34,965 bases of DNA from the NCBI GenBank assembly GCA_028287765.1, contig JAQBPA010000269.1, positions 1-34,965 of the forward strand, in the 5' to 3' direction. Under the pieces are notes generated by a model. That model saw only the letters and a list, made by a program, of their open reading frames with translations, was not told the DNA's origin and did no database searches. The DNA is from Bacteriovoracaceae bacterium. GTDB taxonomy: Bacteria > Bdellovibrionota > UBA2394. The position numbers and the translations under genes are program-made. Below, piece after piece: positions 9,625 to 19,487 of the stretch; position 1 is the stretch's first letter, and the number at the start of each line of letters is the position of its first letter.

Positions 9625-10175
9625 AACTTTTTTTATCTTTTTTAGTTGCGGTGCTTTTGGCGGCGAGTTCGATGCCTATCTTTGCGGCAAAATCAAACGA
9701 TCCGCTTGATCTCCACAATCTAAAGCAAAAAATTAAATCTCTTCGTAGCGAAATTTCTGATATGCATAAGTCTATCGACGATCTCGAACGGCAGAATAAA
9801 AATTTTGTCATGGACATTTCTGACTTTGAAAGTCGATTTCAAAATCGGTTTTCTAAAATTTTGGTTCCGCTTTTGAGTTGGCCCAATTTGAGTCCTTCGT
9901 TTAATAAAGGATCTTGGATTGAAAGAGAAGAAATGAAGGCTGTCCTTCTGAGCTTGCGATCGCGATTGATTCATGAACCTCTAGAACTTATTTCAGCACG
10001 AGAGCTTATGATTTCTGGGGCTCAAAATAAAAAGGTAGAGCTTTCTGGAATTGTGAAGCAACTCGAATCAAAGAAAGATCTTCTTTCGCTGCAACTTGAG
10101 GAGCTACAGTTTTTACAAAATAAAATGGATCAAAACAAATTGGATCGAAAAATAAGTCGAGCAAAAAAAGGATGA
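9621..10175 (+). CDS. Secreted coiled-coil protein (EnvC-like coiled-coil region without LytM/M23 domain)
   Basis: Signal peptide plus coiled coil 'LHNLKQKIKSLRSEISDMHKSIDDLERQNKNF'; overlaps both ftsX (9621-9624) and ctpA (10172-10175). Confidence 0.75.
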   Translation: MKLFLSFLVAVLLAASSMPIFAAKSNDPLDLHNLKQKIKSLRSEISDMHKSIDDLERQNKNFVMDISDFESRFQNRFSKILVPLLSWPNLSPSFNKGSWIEREEMKAVLLSLRSRLIHEPLELISARELMISGAQNKKVELSGIVKQLESKKDLLSLQLEELQFLQNKMDQNKLDRKISRAKKG

Positions 10176-11500
10176 TGACTGTGAAAATGAAACGAACGTT
10201 CTCTGTAGTGGCCACGCTATCAATATGTGCTTTTCTTTTAGGAGGAGCGTGGACGTTCTTACTTTCAGAAAATACGGTGAAGGATGTTTATAAAAACCTT
10301 CAGCTGTTTGCGAAGGTTTACGATTTGGTAAAACGCCAATACGTCGAAGAACCTAAAGATGAAGTGCTCGTTCAAGGAGCGATTCGTGGAATGCTCGAGG
10401 GACTTGATCCTCACTCTGCTTTTATGAATAAAGAAGAGTTTACGGAGATGCAGTCGGATTCTAAAGGAGAATTCGGAGGTCTGGGTATCGAGATTGCAAA
10501 AAAGAATGGAATGCTGACCGTTATTTCTCCCATCGAAGATACTCCAGCATTTGAAGCGGGAATTAAAAGCGGTGATGTGATCGTAAAAATTGGCGATCAA
10601 CTGACGGATAAGATTTCTATTTTTGATGCCGTGAAAATTATGCGCGGAAAACCAGGAAGCCCAATCGAAATCTGGGTGCGACGCGAAGGTAAAGAAAATT
10701 TAATGCAATTTAAGATGAAGCGTGCGCGCATCAATGTGAAGAGTGTCACGGCAAAAGAAGTCGAAGGTTACCCCGTCATTAAAATTAAGCAGTTCTTAGA
10801 GAGAACGTCGGATGAAATGCATAAGAGCTTAAAAGAATATGCAAGTAAGGCGCCGATTAAAGGAGTCGTCCTTGACCTCCGAAATAATCCTGGCGGCTTA
10901 CTTCAGCAAGCTGTCGAAGTTGCCGACACCTTTATCGAAAAGGGTTTGATCGTTTATACGCAAGGTCGAGATAAAGCTCAGGTCGACAAAAAATTTGCAG
11001 TGGCCAAAGGAACTGAGCCCAATTATCCGCTCGTCGTTTTAATTAATGGCGGAAGTGCATCTGCAAGTGAAATCGTTGCCGGAGCTCTACAAGATCAAAC
11101 ACCTCCGAGAGCTCATATCATGGGAACTCAAAGCTTCGGAAAGGGTTCCGTTCAAAACGTGATTCCTCTTGAAGACGGAAGTGGGATTAAACTAACTGTC
11201 GCACTTTATTATACGCCGAAGAGTCGGATGATTCAGGGACTTGGAATAACACCTGATGAAATCGTAAAACCGCTTGATGACGCTGTGGCACTTCTTCGAG
11301 AGAAAGATCTTCCCGGCCATATTATTGGTAAAAATGAAACCAAGGATGAAAAGGGCGCAGAGAAGTTGATTGAGAAGGCAGCAGCTAAAAAGGCTGCCGA
11401 TACGAGTAAGTTGACTGCGCTTGAAAAAGAGGATTTTCAGTTATCGAAAGCAATCGCTTACTTAAAAAGTAAACAGCCAAATATAGCGGTTAAGAAGTAA
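10172..11500 (+). CDS. ctpA: Carboxyl-terminal processing protease (S41 family, PDZ domain)
   Basis: 'GGLGIEIAKKNGMLTVISPIEDTPAFEAGIKSGDVIVKI' (PDZ), 'VVLDLRNNPGGLLQQAVEVAD', 'VVLINGGSASASEIVAGALQD', 'GTQSFGKGSVQ' (Ser/Lys catalytic). Confidence 0.95.
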   Translation: MMTVKMKRTFSVVATLSICAFLLGGAWTFLLSENTVKDVYKNLQLFAKVYDLVKRQYVEEPKDEVLVQGAIRGMLEGLDPHSAFMNKEEFTEMQSDSKGEFGGLGIEIAKKNGMLTVISPIEDTPAFEAGIKSGDVIVKIGDQLTDKISIFDAVKIMRGKPGSPIEIWVRREGKENLMQFKMKRARINVKSVTAKEVEGYPVIKIKQFLERTSDEMHKSLKEYASKAPIKGVVLDLRNNPGGLLQQAVEVADTFIEKGLIVYTQGRDKAQVDKKFAVAKGTEPNYPLVVLINGGSASASEIVAGALQDQTPPRAHIMGTQSFGKGSVQNVIPLEDGSGIKLTVALYYTPKSRMIQGLGITPDEIVKPLDDAVALLREKDLPGHIIGKNETKDEKGAEKLIEKAAAKKAADTSKLTALEKEDFQLSKAIAYLKSKQPNIAVKK

Positions 11501-11515
11501 TCGAGAGTTTTAGCA

Positions 11516-11806
11516 GTGGATCGTTTTCAATTTGTAAAAAAACATCGCGAAGACATTCTAAAGTTAGCTGCTTTACATGGTGCTAATCATATTCGCGTTT
11601 TTGGTTCGGTAGCACGTGGAACCGCTGGACCGAACAGCGATATTGATTTTTTAATTCGTTTGGATCCTGGCCGCAGTCTACTGGATCACGCTGGCTTTCT
11701 GAGCGACCTTGAGGATCTGCTAAAATGTCGCGTAGATGTTGTTACAGAAAAAGGCCTTCGATCGATCTATAGAGAGCAGGTCCTTAGGGAAGCGAAGCCC
11801 TTGTGA
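11516..11806 (+). CDS. MntA-like minimal nucleotidyltransferase (antitoxin of a MNT-HEPN pair)
   Basis: 'IRVFGSVARGTAGPNSDIDFLIRLDPGRSLLD' matches GSxxRG...SDxD; GTG start; overlaps the downstream HEPN gene by 4 nt. Confidence 0.88.
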   Translation: MDRFQFVKKHREDILKLAALHGANHIRVFGSVARGTAGPNSDIDFLIRLDPGRSLLDHAGFLSDLEDLLKCRVDVVTEKGLRSIYREQVLREAKPL

Positions 11807-12129
11807 GAGATGACAAGCAGCGCCTTCTCGATATTTTAGAAGCCATCCATAAAATTGAAGAAAAAGCTAAACTTGGAAGAGAACGTTTTGATTTGGATGA
11901 AACGATTCAGGTTTGGTTTGTTTTTCATCTTCAAATTATCGGTGAAGCTTCTGCGAAAATGTCCGAGGCTTTCAAAAACGCGAATGCAGAAATTCCGTGG
12001 AATAAAATGAAAGCCATGAGAAATATACTCGTTCATGATTACTTTGCTATTGACCAAGATGAAGTGTGGGCAGTTATTGAAAAGGACTTGAAGACTTTGA
12101 AGAAGCTGGTTCAGGATCTTTTACGATAA
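11803..12129 (+). CDS. HepT-like HEPN (DUF86) ribonuclease toxin
   Basis: 'MRNILVHDYFAID' contains the RX4HXY motif (R-NILV-H-D-Y); DUF86 layout 'IQVWFVFHLQIIGEASAKMSE'. Confidence 0.88.
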   Translation: MRDDKQRLLDILEAIHKIEEKAKLGRERFDLDETIQVWFVFHLQIIGEASAKMSEAFKNANAEIPWNKMKAMRNILVHDYFAIDQDEVWAVIEKDLKTLKKLVQDLLR

Positions 12130-12198
12130 TCACAGGATCCATAACGCGAGTTCTTCACGCTAAAACGGATCAATTACGCAAGCTTTGCGAAATGGAAA

Positions 12199-12843
12199 TC
12201 AACAGTTTCCATCGAATAGACAAACTGGAGAGCCACTTAATAATTTTTGATTTGGAGTATTTGCATTAAAAATACTGTTTGCTCCAGATTCAGCGCTTGC
12301 TTGAGGTGCTAGCTTTTCTAGCTTCTTTTCTAAGGCTTTTACTCGATTTTCGAGATCTTCCATTTTTTTGTTCTGCTCTTCAGTTAGCTTCTTAGATAGA
12401 CGTTGGATCTGTGCGTCATTGTATTGTCTCAGCAGGAAAAAGGCATCATCATGTCGGTCGCGTTCAAGTTGGGCGAGGCGCTGCATTGCTGTAAGAGCTT
12501 CCATGTTGTCTTTCAAAGCCAAGTAAGAATCAAGATAGGTTGCTTCTATAACGGGCCCCCAAACATCATCAATAGAGCTTTTTTTTCCATCGAGTTTGAG
12601 GGGAAAATCCCGATTAGCCTTCGGATTGTACTCGGTCCTTTTTATCAAATCTCTAATTCGGCTCTCTAAGGCATCGACACTTGTAAGGTCGAGTTCAGGA
12701 TCTAATTGAGAAATAATTTTTCCCATATCTGTCCTCGTTCCATCAGCTTTCAAAATGGCGGGCAAGGTCGTTAGCACGACAATCGCCACAGTCAGTATTC
12801 GATTCATTTGAACTTTTATTGTGAATTTTTTTAAATCTTTCAT
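12199..12843 (-). CDS. Secreted coiled-coil protein of unknown function
   Basis: Signal-peptide-like N-terminus and C-terminal coiled coil 'EEQNKKMEDLENRVKALEKKLEKL'. Confidence 0.6.
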   Translation of the reverse strand: MKDLKKFTIKVQMNRILTVAIVVLTTLPAILKADGTRTDMGKIISQLDPELDLTSVDALESRIRDLIKRTEYNPKANRDFPLKLDGKKSSIDDVWGPVIEATYLDSYLALKDNMEALTAMQRLAQLERDRHDDAFFLLRQYNDAQIQRLSKKLTEEQNKKMEDLENRVKALEKKLEKLAPQASAESGANSIFNANTPNQKLLSGSPVCLFDGNC

Positions 12844-13090
12844 TAACTAATTCCTTTCAATTTTAATGCGCGATTACAAATCGCTATAGCTGGTCTGAAT
12901 ATGAGTTTGCAAAAATCGTGCCAGGCACGCAGAAGGCTTAAGACATTAATAAATCGGTTTTACCGTTCAAAATGGACACCCATGTCTCAACAAAGCTGGG
13001 TAGCGGTTGCCCCATAGACCAGTTCCGTCAACGCGATTAAACGCTGACAAAGCGCCCCATTTTCCTCAATAATAGAGATAGTGGGGTATC

Positions 13091-16000
13091 GTGGACATTG
13101 AAGCTGAACTCATTCGTGCGGAGAATTGGCCGGAGCTGAAGCGTTATTATGCTTCGAAGACGGGGCATTCGTGGGAACTCGGCTGGGTGAATTTTCTTCA
13201 AAAGGATCTCGAAAAATCGGTCGAACATTTCTCTAAGGCGCTGAACGATCCGAGGTACGAAGAAGCCGCTCATATTCTTCTTTGGAAATTGGGTCGACGA
13301 CCTTATATGCGACCTCTCGAGGGGCCTCCGAGTCTTCGACTCTACGACGCTTTTACTGCGGGACGAGCGGGACCTCTTCTCGCCTTTTTGCAGGAGTCGC
13401 ATTCGAATCGAGTTTATCTTCCGTTTATTTTTCAATCTATCGTCGAAAAAATGACTTTAACCGAGCTGGCGACTCTTGAAACTTTTGAGAGACCGGCTGC
13501 ATTCTCGCTACTTCTCGCAGAAGTTTTTGATCGAAAGTGGAAAAATTACGAAAAAGCTAAATTTTTCTACGACGAATTTTTTTCAGATCCTTGGACCAAA
13601 AAAGTTCTCGAAGAAAATCGAAGACAGATCTTTGATAACGAAACTTCACGGCGCATTCGAATGGCTTATGCTCAAAAAGACGGAGCTCATTTGAAAATTG
13701 CACTTGCTGCCGCTCTCGCAAGGAGTTCAAAACTTTCTTCAAACTGGATGAAGGCGATGGAAGCGGCGATCGCTTGGGATACAACGCATCTCACGCAAAA
13801 TATTCTTGGTTATGCATTTTGGAGAGAGTCGGAGTTGAGTCCTCGCGCTCTTCAAATCATGCGAGAAGTTTTATTTTCAAAGGAAGAGATTCCCGTTCCT
13901 CCTTTTGTAAAATTTTGGGCCGAATTTTTTGCTTCGCCTCATTTGATTCCGATTCCAAATGATTTAGATCCGAATTCACTCAGCCTTTGGCAGCTTCGGG
14001 TTGAAATGAATAAGGACTTACTTTCTGAAGCGCTTCTTCGATTTCCACAAGAAGAAAGATTTTTATTTTTATGGTCGCTTCGTCAAAGAGAAAAATCTTC
14101 CGAAGATCCTCGCAAGTGGCCGGCTGAAGAAAAAGAATCGAATGTTGTTCGTAAAAGCTTAGAGAAAGCTTTTGAGCGGAGTTCGAATAAGATTCTTTGG
14201 TTTGATCGGTTGAGAGCTTCGGGCTGCTCGCAAGACTTTTATGAATATGCAGTTCAGCGAGCTGCCGTTCCCATTTTGTGGGTGCTCGAAGATTTGGATA
14301 AAAACTTTTTATCCAATAGTCAGACCATCCGTTCTTATTTGCGCGATCAATTATCGCTCACGGCTCCGAGTGATTCAGATAGTCACCTTTTAAAGCCAAA
14401 AGAATTTTTAAAGACGATTTCTTTTTTAACGCCGTCTGAAAAACAACAAGTTCTTCTTTCGCGCTTTGTTCTCGCTGAAATTCCTGAAGAGATTTTAAAC
14501 GAAGAGTTTATGGATCTTTTTTATGAAGCGAGATCTCGCGTAAGCGCTGAGGCGTTTGAGAAATGGCAAAATGTTGTTCTCGATCATTTGAGCATGAAAA
14601 GCCAGCGAACGCTTTCTCCAAAAGACTGGCGATGGATAGAACTCGGTTGGGAAAAAAACTCGTTTGAGCTTGAGAGATTTGCGCCGGAGCTCGGTTTAGG
14701 ACTCGAGTTTCCTTGGGAGCCGTATTTAGAGAAGCTTCGGGCTCACGGTTTTTCTGATCTTTTAATGATGGCTCTTTCGCAGATTCCGGATGAAAGACTA
14801 AAAGAATCGTGGATCGTCACTCTGCTCGCCGAGTCGACGGACTACCGAATTTATAAAGCGATCACGACTCTTAAAACCGAGCATATTCGTTTTGGTCTTC
14901 TTGCCCATTGGCACGAACGTAAAAATGAAATCGAAAAAGCTCTCGAGCAAAGAGAGCTTGAACTTTCGGCGTCTCCGATTTTGAACGATCAGATTCGAAT
15001 TTCAAAACAAATGATTGAGCTATTAAAAAAACTTTCACCGGAAGTGCTTAAATCCGAAAGCTCTTTGAACGAGTCCTATCGCGTCTTGGAAGCGACTGGT
15101 GGATTAGATGAATTTACGTGTCGAGACCTGGCGGAGCTTTTTTCGAAGACGGGCCAATTTGATAAAGCTTTTAATGTGACCGTTAATCAGTGGAGCAGAA
15201 GCTCGCTCGTTCTAAAAGAAAGCCTACTTCCCACGCTTCTTGAGAGAGCTTTCCAAGCGAGAACGGTCGATGCGACTCAAAGACTTCTCGTCGATTTTGT
15301 TTTTGAGCAGGGAACGTCTGGACCACTTACTTACGAAATTTTACACGTTCTCTTGGACGGTGCGTCGGTATTTAAAATTCGACATTTAAGACGCGAATTT
15401 ATTGATCGTGCGAGTCAGCTCTTTCCACTTCACTGTGAAGTGCTGAAGGCGAGAGCGGCGTATGACTACCGCGCTCTTCTTCTTTGGAAGAGTTTTTATG
15501 GCGATCCGATTGAACAACAAGCAAATCCCACCTCTCACGAGCGAAAGCGTAAATATGAGCTTTGGGAGTTAACAGAATCGGTAAGCCATGTGGAAGCGGC
15601 GGCCGTGTTTTCAAAGTATTTAATTACGCTCAGTCGAGTTTCGCAAAAGAAAACAGAAGATAAGTCGCATGAATTTTTTGAGAAAGCGAAACGGCTTTCT
15701 CAAAGACTTTCAAAACTTTACGGGATTCGAAAGCCCTTCGAAATTTCACTTTCAGAAAATCTTACCAACCCGTTAGAAATTTCTTTTAAACCCAAGGGAA
15801 TAGAACTCAAAAAATCTTTCTTTGATGAGCTTGATGAAGAAATGTGGGCAGGGATTACGGTTGGACTGCTTCAGATTTTTGACGATTACGATAAGGGCTT
15901 ATTTGACGAGAGACATCTCATGGAAAGATTTTTCCAAGGAATGCTTCTTTCGGGAACGCCGATTGCTAAGCTGATTCGTCTTTGGGTTTGGCTTGCGATG

Positions 16001-16147
16001 AGCGAAGGGCTCATTGAGCCGACACTTCTTCAGTCGGATCCCGAAACTTTGATTGAAAAACTTCCGCTCATCAATTCGTTACTGATCTTTTATTTGGGTT
16101 CTGATTTTTCAGAAAAAATGGACGCTTGCGCGTTATCGATTTCTTAA
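13091..16147 (+). CDS. Large (1018 aa) all-alpha, TPR/HEAT-like protein of unknown function
   Basis: Long uninterrupted ORF; helical repeats such as 'GWVNFLQKDLEKSVEHFSKALNDPRYEEAAHILL'; GTG start. Confidence 0.75.
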   Translation: MDIEAELIRAENWPELKRYYASKTGHSWELGWVNFLQKDLEKSVEHFSKALNDPRYEEAAHILLWKLGRRPYMRPLEGPPSLRLYDAFTAGRAGPLLAFLQESHSNRVYLPFIFQSIVEKMTLTELATLETFERPAAFSLLLAEVFDRKWKNYEKAKFFYDEFFSDPWTKKVLEENRRQIFDNETSRRIRMAYAQKDGAHLKIALAAALARSSKLSSNWMKAMEAAIAWDTTHLTQNILGYAFWRESELSPRALQIMREVLFSKEEIPVPPFVKFWAEFFASPHLIPIPNDLDPNSLSLWQLRVEMNKDLLSEALLRFPQEERFLFLWSLRQREKSSEDPRKWPAEEKESNVVRKSLEKAFERSSNKILWFDRLRASGCSQDFYEYAVQRAAVPILWVLEDLDKNFLSNSQTIRSYLRDQLSLTAPSDSDSHLLKPKEFLKTISFLTPSEKQQVLLSRFVLAEIPEEILNEEFMDLFYEARSRVSAEAFEKWQNVVLDHLSMKSQRTLSPKDWRWIELGWEKNSFELERFAPELGLGLEFPWEPYLEKLRAHGFSDLLMMALSQIPDERLKESWIVTLLAESTDYRIYKAITTLKTEHIRFGLLAHWHERKNEIEKALEQRELELSASPILNDQIRISKQMIELLKKLSPEVLKSESSLNESYRVLEATGGLDEFTCRDLAELFSKTGQFDKAFNVTVNQWSRSSLVLKESLLPTLLERAFQARTVDATQRLLVDFVFEQGTSGPLTYEILHVLLDGASVFKIRHLRREFIDRASQLFPLHCEVLKARAAYDYRALLLWKSFYGDPIEQQANPTSHERKRKYELWELTESVSHVEAAAVFSKYLITLSRVSQKKTEDKSHEFFEKAKRLSQRLSKLYGIRKPFEISLSENLTNPLEISFKPKGIELKKSFFDELDEEMWAGITVGLLQIFDDYDKGLFDERHLMERFFQGMLLSGTPIAKLIRLWVWLAMSEGLIEPTLLQSDPETLIEKLPLINSLLIFYLGSDFSEKMDACALSIS

Positions 16148-16160
16148 ATTGGCAGTAAAA

Positions 16161-16580
16161 TTAATTGTTAGTCGTTTGAGCCGCATCGCCCACTCGGCTT
16201 TGGCTTCGACTATGGATGACTCTGTTGAGGGCCGATTGTAATCCTTTGATTTCTTTCAGTGGCGCGATAACGCCCGTTTTGAGATCCGTGTCGATTTCTC
16301 TTTTTCGAGAGATAAGAAATTGAGTGATATCGTCGCCTTCGACTTCGGCCAAACTTACCAACGCGCGAATTTTCTCTTTAAGCGAGATAGCCTTTGAATG
16401 ATTGAGCAAAATTTCTTTCCACTGGCTGACTTCGGCATCGTTTTTTCGATGATTTCTGGCAATGAGTTCTGCATTTGCCGTTGTGTCTATTTTAGCGACT
16501 TCTGATAAATGAGTCGTCTCCGCGTAAAGTCCAAAAGTAATTGTGAAGCCAACAAATGCTAAAGTAAGGAGTAGTTTCAT
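16161..16580 (-). CDS. Small secreted protein of unknown function
   Basis: Internal Met at 16580 gives signal peptide 'MKLLLTLAFVGFTITFGLYA' with AAGGAG-like sequence upstream. Confidence 0.6.
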   Translation of the reverse strand: MKLLLTLAFVGFTITFGLYAETTHLSEVAKIDTTANAELIARNHRKNDAEVSQWKEILLNHSKAISLKEKIRALVSLAEVEGDDITQFLISRKREIDTDLKTGVIAPLKEIKGLQSALNRVIHSRSQSRVGDAAQTTNN

Positions 16581-16774
16581 GCTTTTTATTAATGCAAAAT
16601 CCATACCGGAGGCGGGTTCCAAAATTCCAAAGTAATTTGCGGCTCTTATAGGAAGCGTCACTTTTTGACCGGGTATTTGTGCCCGAAAATTATGTAAAAA
16701 CTTCGATGGAAATGCCCTCCAACGCGAGAGAAAAAGCCTTGTGAGCCCATCTCCAAAAATGCGATACATTTGAT

Positions 16775-18079
16775 ATGCCATCGTTTCAAGAGCCTACCAC
16801 CTACGAAACAGCGACAAAGCTTACCGGCAGTCGAGAAGTGCCGCTCAGTATTTCTGAACTTACCGATCTCATTAAATCGAAGCTTGAGCGCACTTTTAGT
16901 GATGTCGTGATTGTGGGTGAGGTGAGTAATTTCAAGGCTCATCCGTCTGGGCATTGTTATTTCTCTCTTAAAGATGAGCGGGCAATGCTTTCGGCTGTCA
17001 TGTTTAGACATGATCATTCGAAAATAAAATTTAAGATGCAGGACGGCCAAAAGGTCATCGCCTTTGGAAAGATCACTGTCTATCCACCACGCGGAAATTA
17101 TCAGATTGTCCTTTCTCGAGTGGAGCCGGATGGTCTCGGAGCCCTTCAGCTTGCTTACGAGCAACTGAAGAAAAAGCTCGAAGCGGAAGGTTTATTTTCG
17201 CAGGATCGAAAACGTGCGATTCCTCTTTACCCGAAAAAAGTGGGCCTCGTCACTTCGTCATCAGGTGCGGCTGTTCGCGATATTTTGCAAATTTTAGATC
17301 GAAGATTTTCCGGTCTTCATATTGTTCTCTATCCGGTGAAAGTGCAGGGCGATGGTTCTGCTGAAGAAGTAACGAAGGGAATTGAAGACTTCAATTCGTT
17401 TTTTCCTGAGGTGGATGTGCTGATCGTTGGCCGTGGTGGCGGAAGCATTGAAGATCTTTGGGCGTTTAACGAAGAAATCGTCGCTCGCGCGATTTTTAAT
17501 TCGAAGATTCCGATCATCTCCGCTGTCGGACACGAAATCGATTTTACAATCGCCGACTTTGTCGCCGACTTAAGAGCGCCTACGCCGTCGGCGGCCGCTG
17601 AACTGGTGATTGCAAACAAAGTCGAAATTATTCACCGCGTGGATCAGTGGGTGAGAAGACTTCTGCAAATACGAAGTAAACTTGAAATGGTTCAGATGCG
17701 AGTGGACGATCTGATTCAAAAACTTCAAGGTCTTCTTGACGGAAAAATATCCAATTTGTTTTTAACCATTCAAACGCTCAAAGGAAAACTTTGGCAGCAT
17801 TCGCCGAAAGCGATACTCACAGGTTATCGACATCGTTTGGATGCACAGATGCAGAGACTTCTTGCTTCGCCTGAAACCTTTTTAGAAAAGAAAACGTGGA
17901 AGGTTGAACATCTAAACACCAAACTTAAACTTCTCAATCCTCGAGCGATCATGGAGCGCGGCTATAGTATCGTGAGAATTCTAGAGACCAAAAAAGTGGT
18001 GAAGAAGGTTTCGGATGTTCAAATGGGCGAGAAGCTTCTAATCGAACTCTCCAAAGGTAAAATTACCGCACGAGTATAA
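16775..18079 (+). CDS. xseA: Exodeoxyribonuclease VII large subunit
   Basis: 'VVIVGEVSNFKAHPSGHCYFSLKDERA', 'VGLVTSSSGAAVRDILQILDRRF', 'DVLIVGRGGGSIEDLWAFNEE', 'SAVGHEIDFTIADFVADLRAPTPSAAAEL'. Confidence 0.97.
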   Translation: MPSFQEPTTYETATKLTGSREVPLSISELTDLIKSKLERTFSDVVIVGEVSNFKAHPSGHCYFSLKDERAMLSAVMFRHDHSKIKFKMQDGQKVIAFGKITVYPPRGNYQIVLSRVEPDGLGALQLAYEQLKKKLEAEGLFSQDRKRAIPLYPKKVGLVTSSSGAAVRDILQILDRRFSGLHIVLYPVKVQGDGSAEEVTKGIEDFNSFFPEVDVLIVGRGGGSIEDLWAFNEEIVARAIFNSKIPIISAVGHEIDFTIADFVADLRAPTPSAAAELVIANKVEIIHRVDQWVRRLLQIRSKLEMVQMRVDDLIQKLQGLLDGKISNLFLTIQTLKGKLWQHSPKAILTGYRHRLDAQMQRLLASPETFLEKKTWKVEHLNTKLKLLNPRAIMERGYSIVRILETKKVVKKVSDVQMGEKLLIELSKGKITARV

Positions 18080-18211
18080 TATAAGGACGGGTTTTAACTC
18101 TCCCGGAGCCCTTCTTTGACCAGATCAGAAAGATCTTAGCGAGCCCTGTTGCTGGGTAACTGCGGCTGTGTTAATTAAGCTTTTTTAACCGTGTTTTAAG
18201 GAGCTTCTATC

Positions 18212-19474
18212 ATGACAAAAATGACCAAAATACTTTTATCTGTGGCTTTCGTTTTAAGCTGTTCTCACCTCTGCTCTGCCGCTGAATCGACTGTGAATGC
18301 CAAACTGACTGCCGAACAAATAGAGTTTGTGAAAAAGCACGCTCCGAATTTGATTCAGCCTAAATGCAATTTTAGCGTCGATGGCGCGGTGCCACTTGAT
18401 TATCGTAATCCAGGCGATTTTCGCGTTTGCGAAAATGATCCTTCAAAAAGTGGCAATGAAGACAAATTAAATGCTCTGAAAAAAAAGACAGTCGTTTATT
18501 TTATTTACCAAGAGCTGAATGGATTCGTGCTGGTTAATTATATGTTTTATCGCACTTGGAGCGCTGGATTCGGATGGACTCGCGGAGTGGGTTCGCATGT
18601 TAATGACACTGAGTCTGTGTATGAACTGTTCAAGAAAAAGAATCTTGGCTCGTCATATGAAAAACCTTTGGCAACCATGGAACCCGAACTCGTCGCCATT
18701 GTCACAAATTGGCATGGAGATTCGGTGAAGGCTGTCGCAAGTCGAAACTACATTCCGAATATTGGGGCACCGACAGACGAAGTCATTGCAGGACTTAATT
18801 CGATGACAAAATATATCGGCGAGTGGGGTTCGACCGTATTTAGTTTTTCTCCCGGAGATTCAGAGCGCCCGCTTATTTTTTCTGAATTTAGTCGGCATGA
18901 TCTCTATCCTGTCTATGATGTTTCGGTAGCTTCTGAAGCTCTCAACAAACCTGAAACTTATATTTTTTCTGAGGCTTCAAGTCTTACGACCACGAACGCT
19001 GCGTCGCCAGAGTTTATGTTTCAAAAAGCCACGCATGTTCCTTACGACCTTGTGGACCTTTCGGACATCGTTCTTGATCCTGCGAAAGATCAGAATGAAG
19101 GCACGAGCCGCAATGTTTTAACTAAGGCTGACGTCATGTTAGCTCCGAACACTGGCCTCAATTATACGAATGGCAAATCGGATTGGGATGGAAAAGATAT
19201 TCTCGGAAATGTGATTGTTCCACGCTCGGATGTGAATGGGGATTTGTTGGCTGGAAAAGGTGAAAGCAATGAAGCTAATCTTTCTTACAATTGGGGAGTG
19301 ACGAATGCAAAAATCAAATCTCCCAAAAATAAGAAGAGCGGCGATGCGATTGGCCTTCCAAGAACCGACGGAGCTTTTCCACATAAATGGGTAGAGAACG
19401 GCACGACAGGTCTCGTGAAGAATGCCGATGAACTCGATATCGTTCGAGCTCCATTTATGAAAGTACGACAGTAA
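18212..19474 (+). CDS. Secreted protein of unknown function (420 aa)
   Basis: ATG after AAGGAG; signal peptide 'MTKMTKILLSVAFVLSCSHLCSAA'; no family recognised. Confidence 0.7.
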   Translation: MTKMTKILLSVAFVLSCSHLCSAAESTVNAKLTAEQIEFVKKHAPNLIQPKCNFSVDGAVPLDYRNPGDFRVCENDPSKSGNEDKLNALKKKTVVYFIYQELNGFVLVNYMFYRTWSAGFGWTRGVGSHVNDTESVYELFKKKNLGSSYEKPLATMEPELVAIVTNWHGDSVKAVASRNYIPNIGAPTDEVIAGLNSMTKYIGEWGSTVFSFSPGDSERPLIFSEFSRHDLYPVYDVSVASEALNKPETYIFSEASSLTTTNAASPEFMFQKATHVPYDLVDLSDIVLDPAKDQNEGTSRNVLTKADVMLAPNTGLNYTNGKSDWDGKDILGNVIVPRSDVNGDLLAGKGESNEANLSYNWGVTNAKIKSPKNKKSGDAIGLPRTDGAFPHKWVENGTTGLVKNADELDIVRAPFMKVRQ

Positions 19475-19487
19475 AAGAATAAGAGAC

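Noticed and set aside
12929-12942. CGTGCC-A-GGCACG palindrome
   Set aside because: Short common palindrome with no further context; not enough to call a site.
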